5,122 bases of DNA from Oscillospiraceae bacterium (GTDB taxonomy: Bacteria > Bacillota > Clostridia > Oscillospirales > Ruminococcaceae). Of the stretch, positions 5,112-5,122 are shown in pieces (within the stretch, counting starts at the first letter, position 1; every line of letters starts with the position of its first letter). The DNA is taken from NCBI GenBank assembly GCA_029068025.1, contig JAIEDJ010000019.1, forward strand, positions 1 through 5,122. Reading direction: 5' to 3'. The notes below the pieces were generated by a model. It ran no database searches. It saw only the letters and a program-made list of their open reading frames with translations, and was not told the origin of the DNA. A program made the translations under genes and the position numbers.

Positions 5112-5122
5112 TAGTATAGCAC

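Overview
The window reads as chromosomal DNA from a Gram-positive anaerobe of the class Clostridia, most likely an Oscillospiraceae (Ruminococcus-like) bacterium. The evidence is a DUF951 small protein, a two-domain Sua5-type threonylcarbamoyl-AMP synthase next to prfA, a clostridial-style M18 aminopeptidase, strong AGGAGG-type ribosome binding sites and two TTG codons used or predicted as starts. Taxonomy is inferred from gene content and style, not from a search.

All seven recognisable genes lie on the minus strand, so the region is transcribed from high to low coordinates. In transcription order they are: a DUF951 zinc-ribbon-like small protein (5074-4874), prfA for release factor 1 (4830-3757), a Sua5/YwlC-type L-threonylcarbamoyladenylate synthase (3752-2742), an MBL-fold metallo-hydrolase (2636-1878), coaE for dephospho-CoA kinase from a TTG start (1841-1245), a membrane-anchored SLT-type lytic transglycosylase (start re-assigned to 1219, end 635), and the N-terminal 114 codons of an M18 aminopeptidase (344-1, running off the left edge). 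A possible -10 box for the first gene sits at the right edge.

The gene set is mostly housekeeping: translation termination (RF1), tRNA t6A37 synthesis (Sua5), the last step of coenzyme A synthesis (CoaE), cell-wall turnover (lytic transglycosylase) and peptide turnover (M18). DUF951, prfA and the Sua5 gene are closely spaced (43 and 4 nt). coaE and the transglycosylase are separated by 25 nt. No strong intrinsic terminator (GC hairpin plus T-run) is visible on the minus strand.

The unusual part is in the two longest spacers. Between the transglycosylase and the M18 gene lies a palindromic element of about 162 bp (456-617), with 28-bp imperfect terminal inverted repeats, a nested inner inverted repeat and a small apical hairpin. 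It looks like a MITE or other dispersed structured repeat. Between the Sua5 and MBL genes lies a second structured element (about 2659-2730) with a perfect 10-bp-stem hairpin and a second inverted repeat. The two spacers share the 9-mer ACGCTTCGT (three copies in all, same orientation) and CTTCGTCCT. I see no CRISPR array, tRNA, rRNA or full transposase gene, and no clear new multi-gene system. The palindromic elements are the best candidates for undescribed biology.
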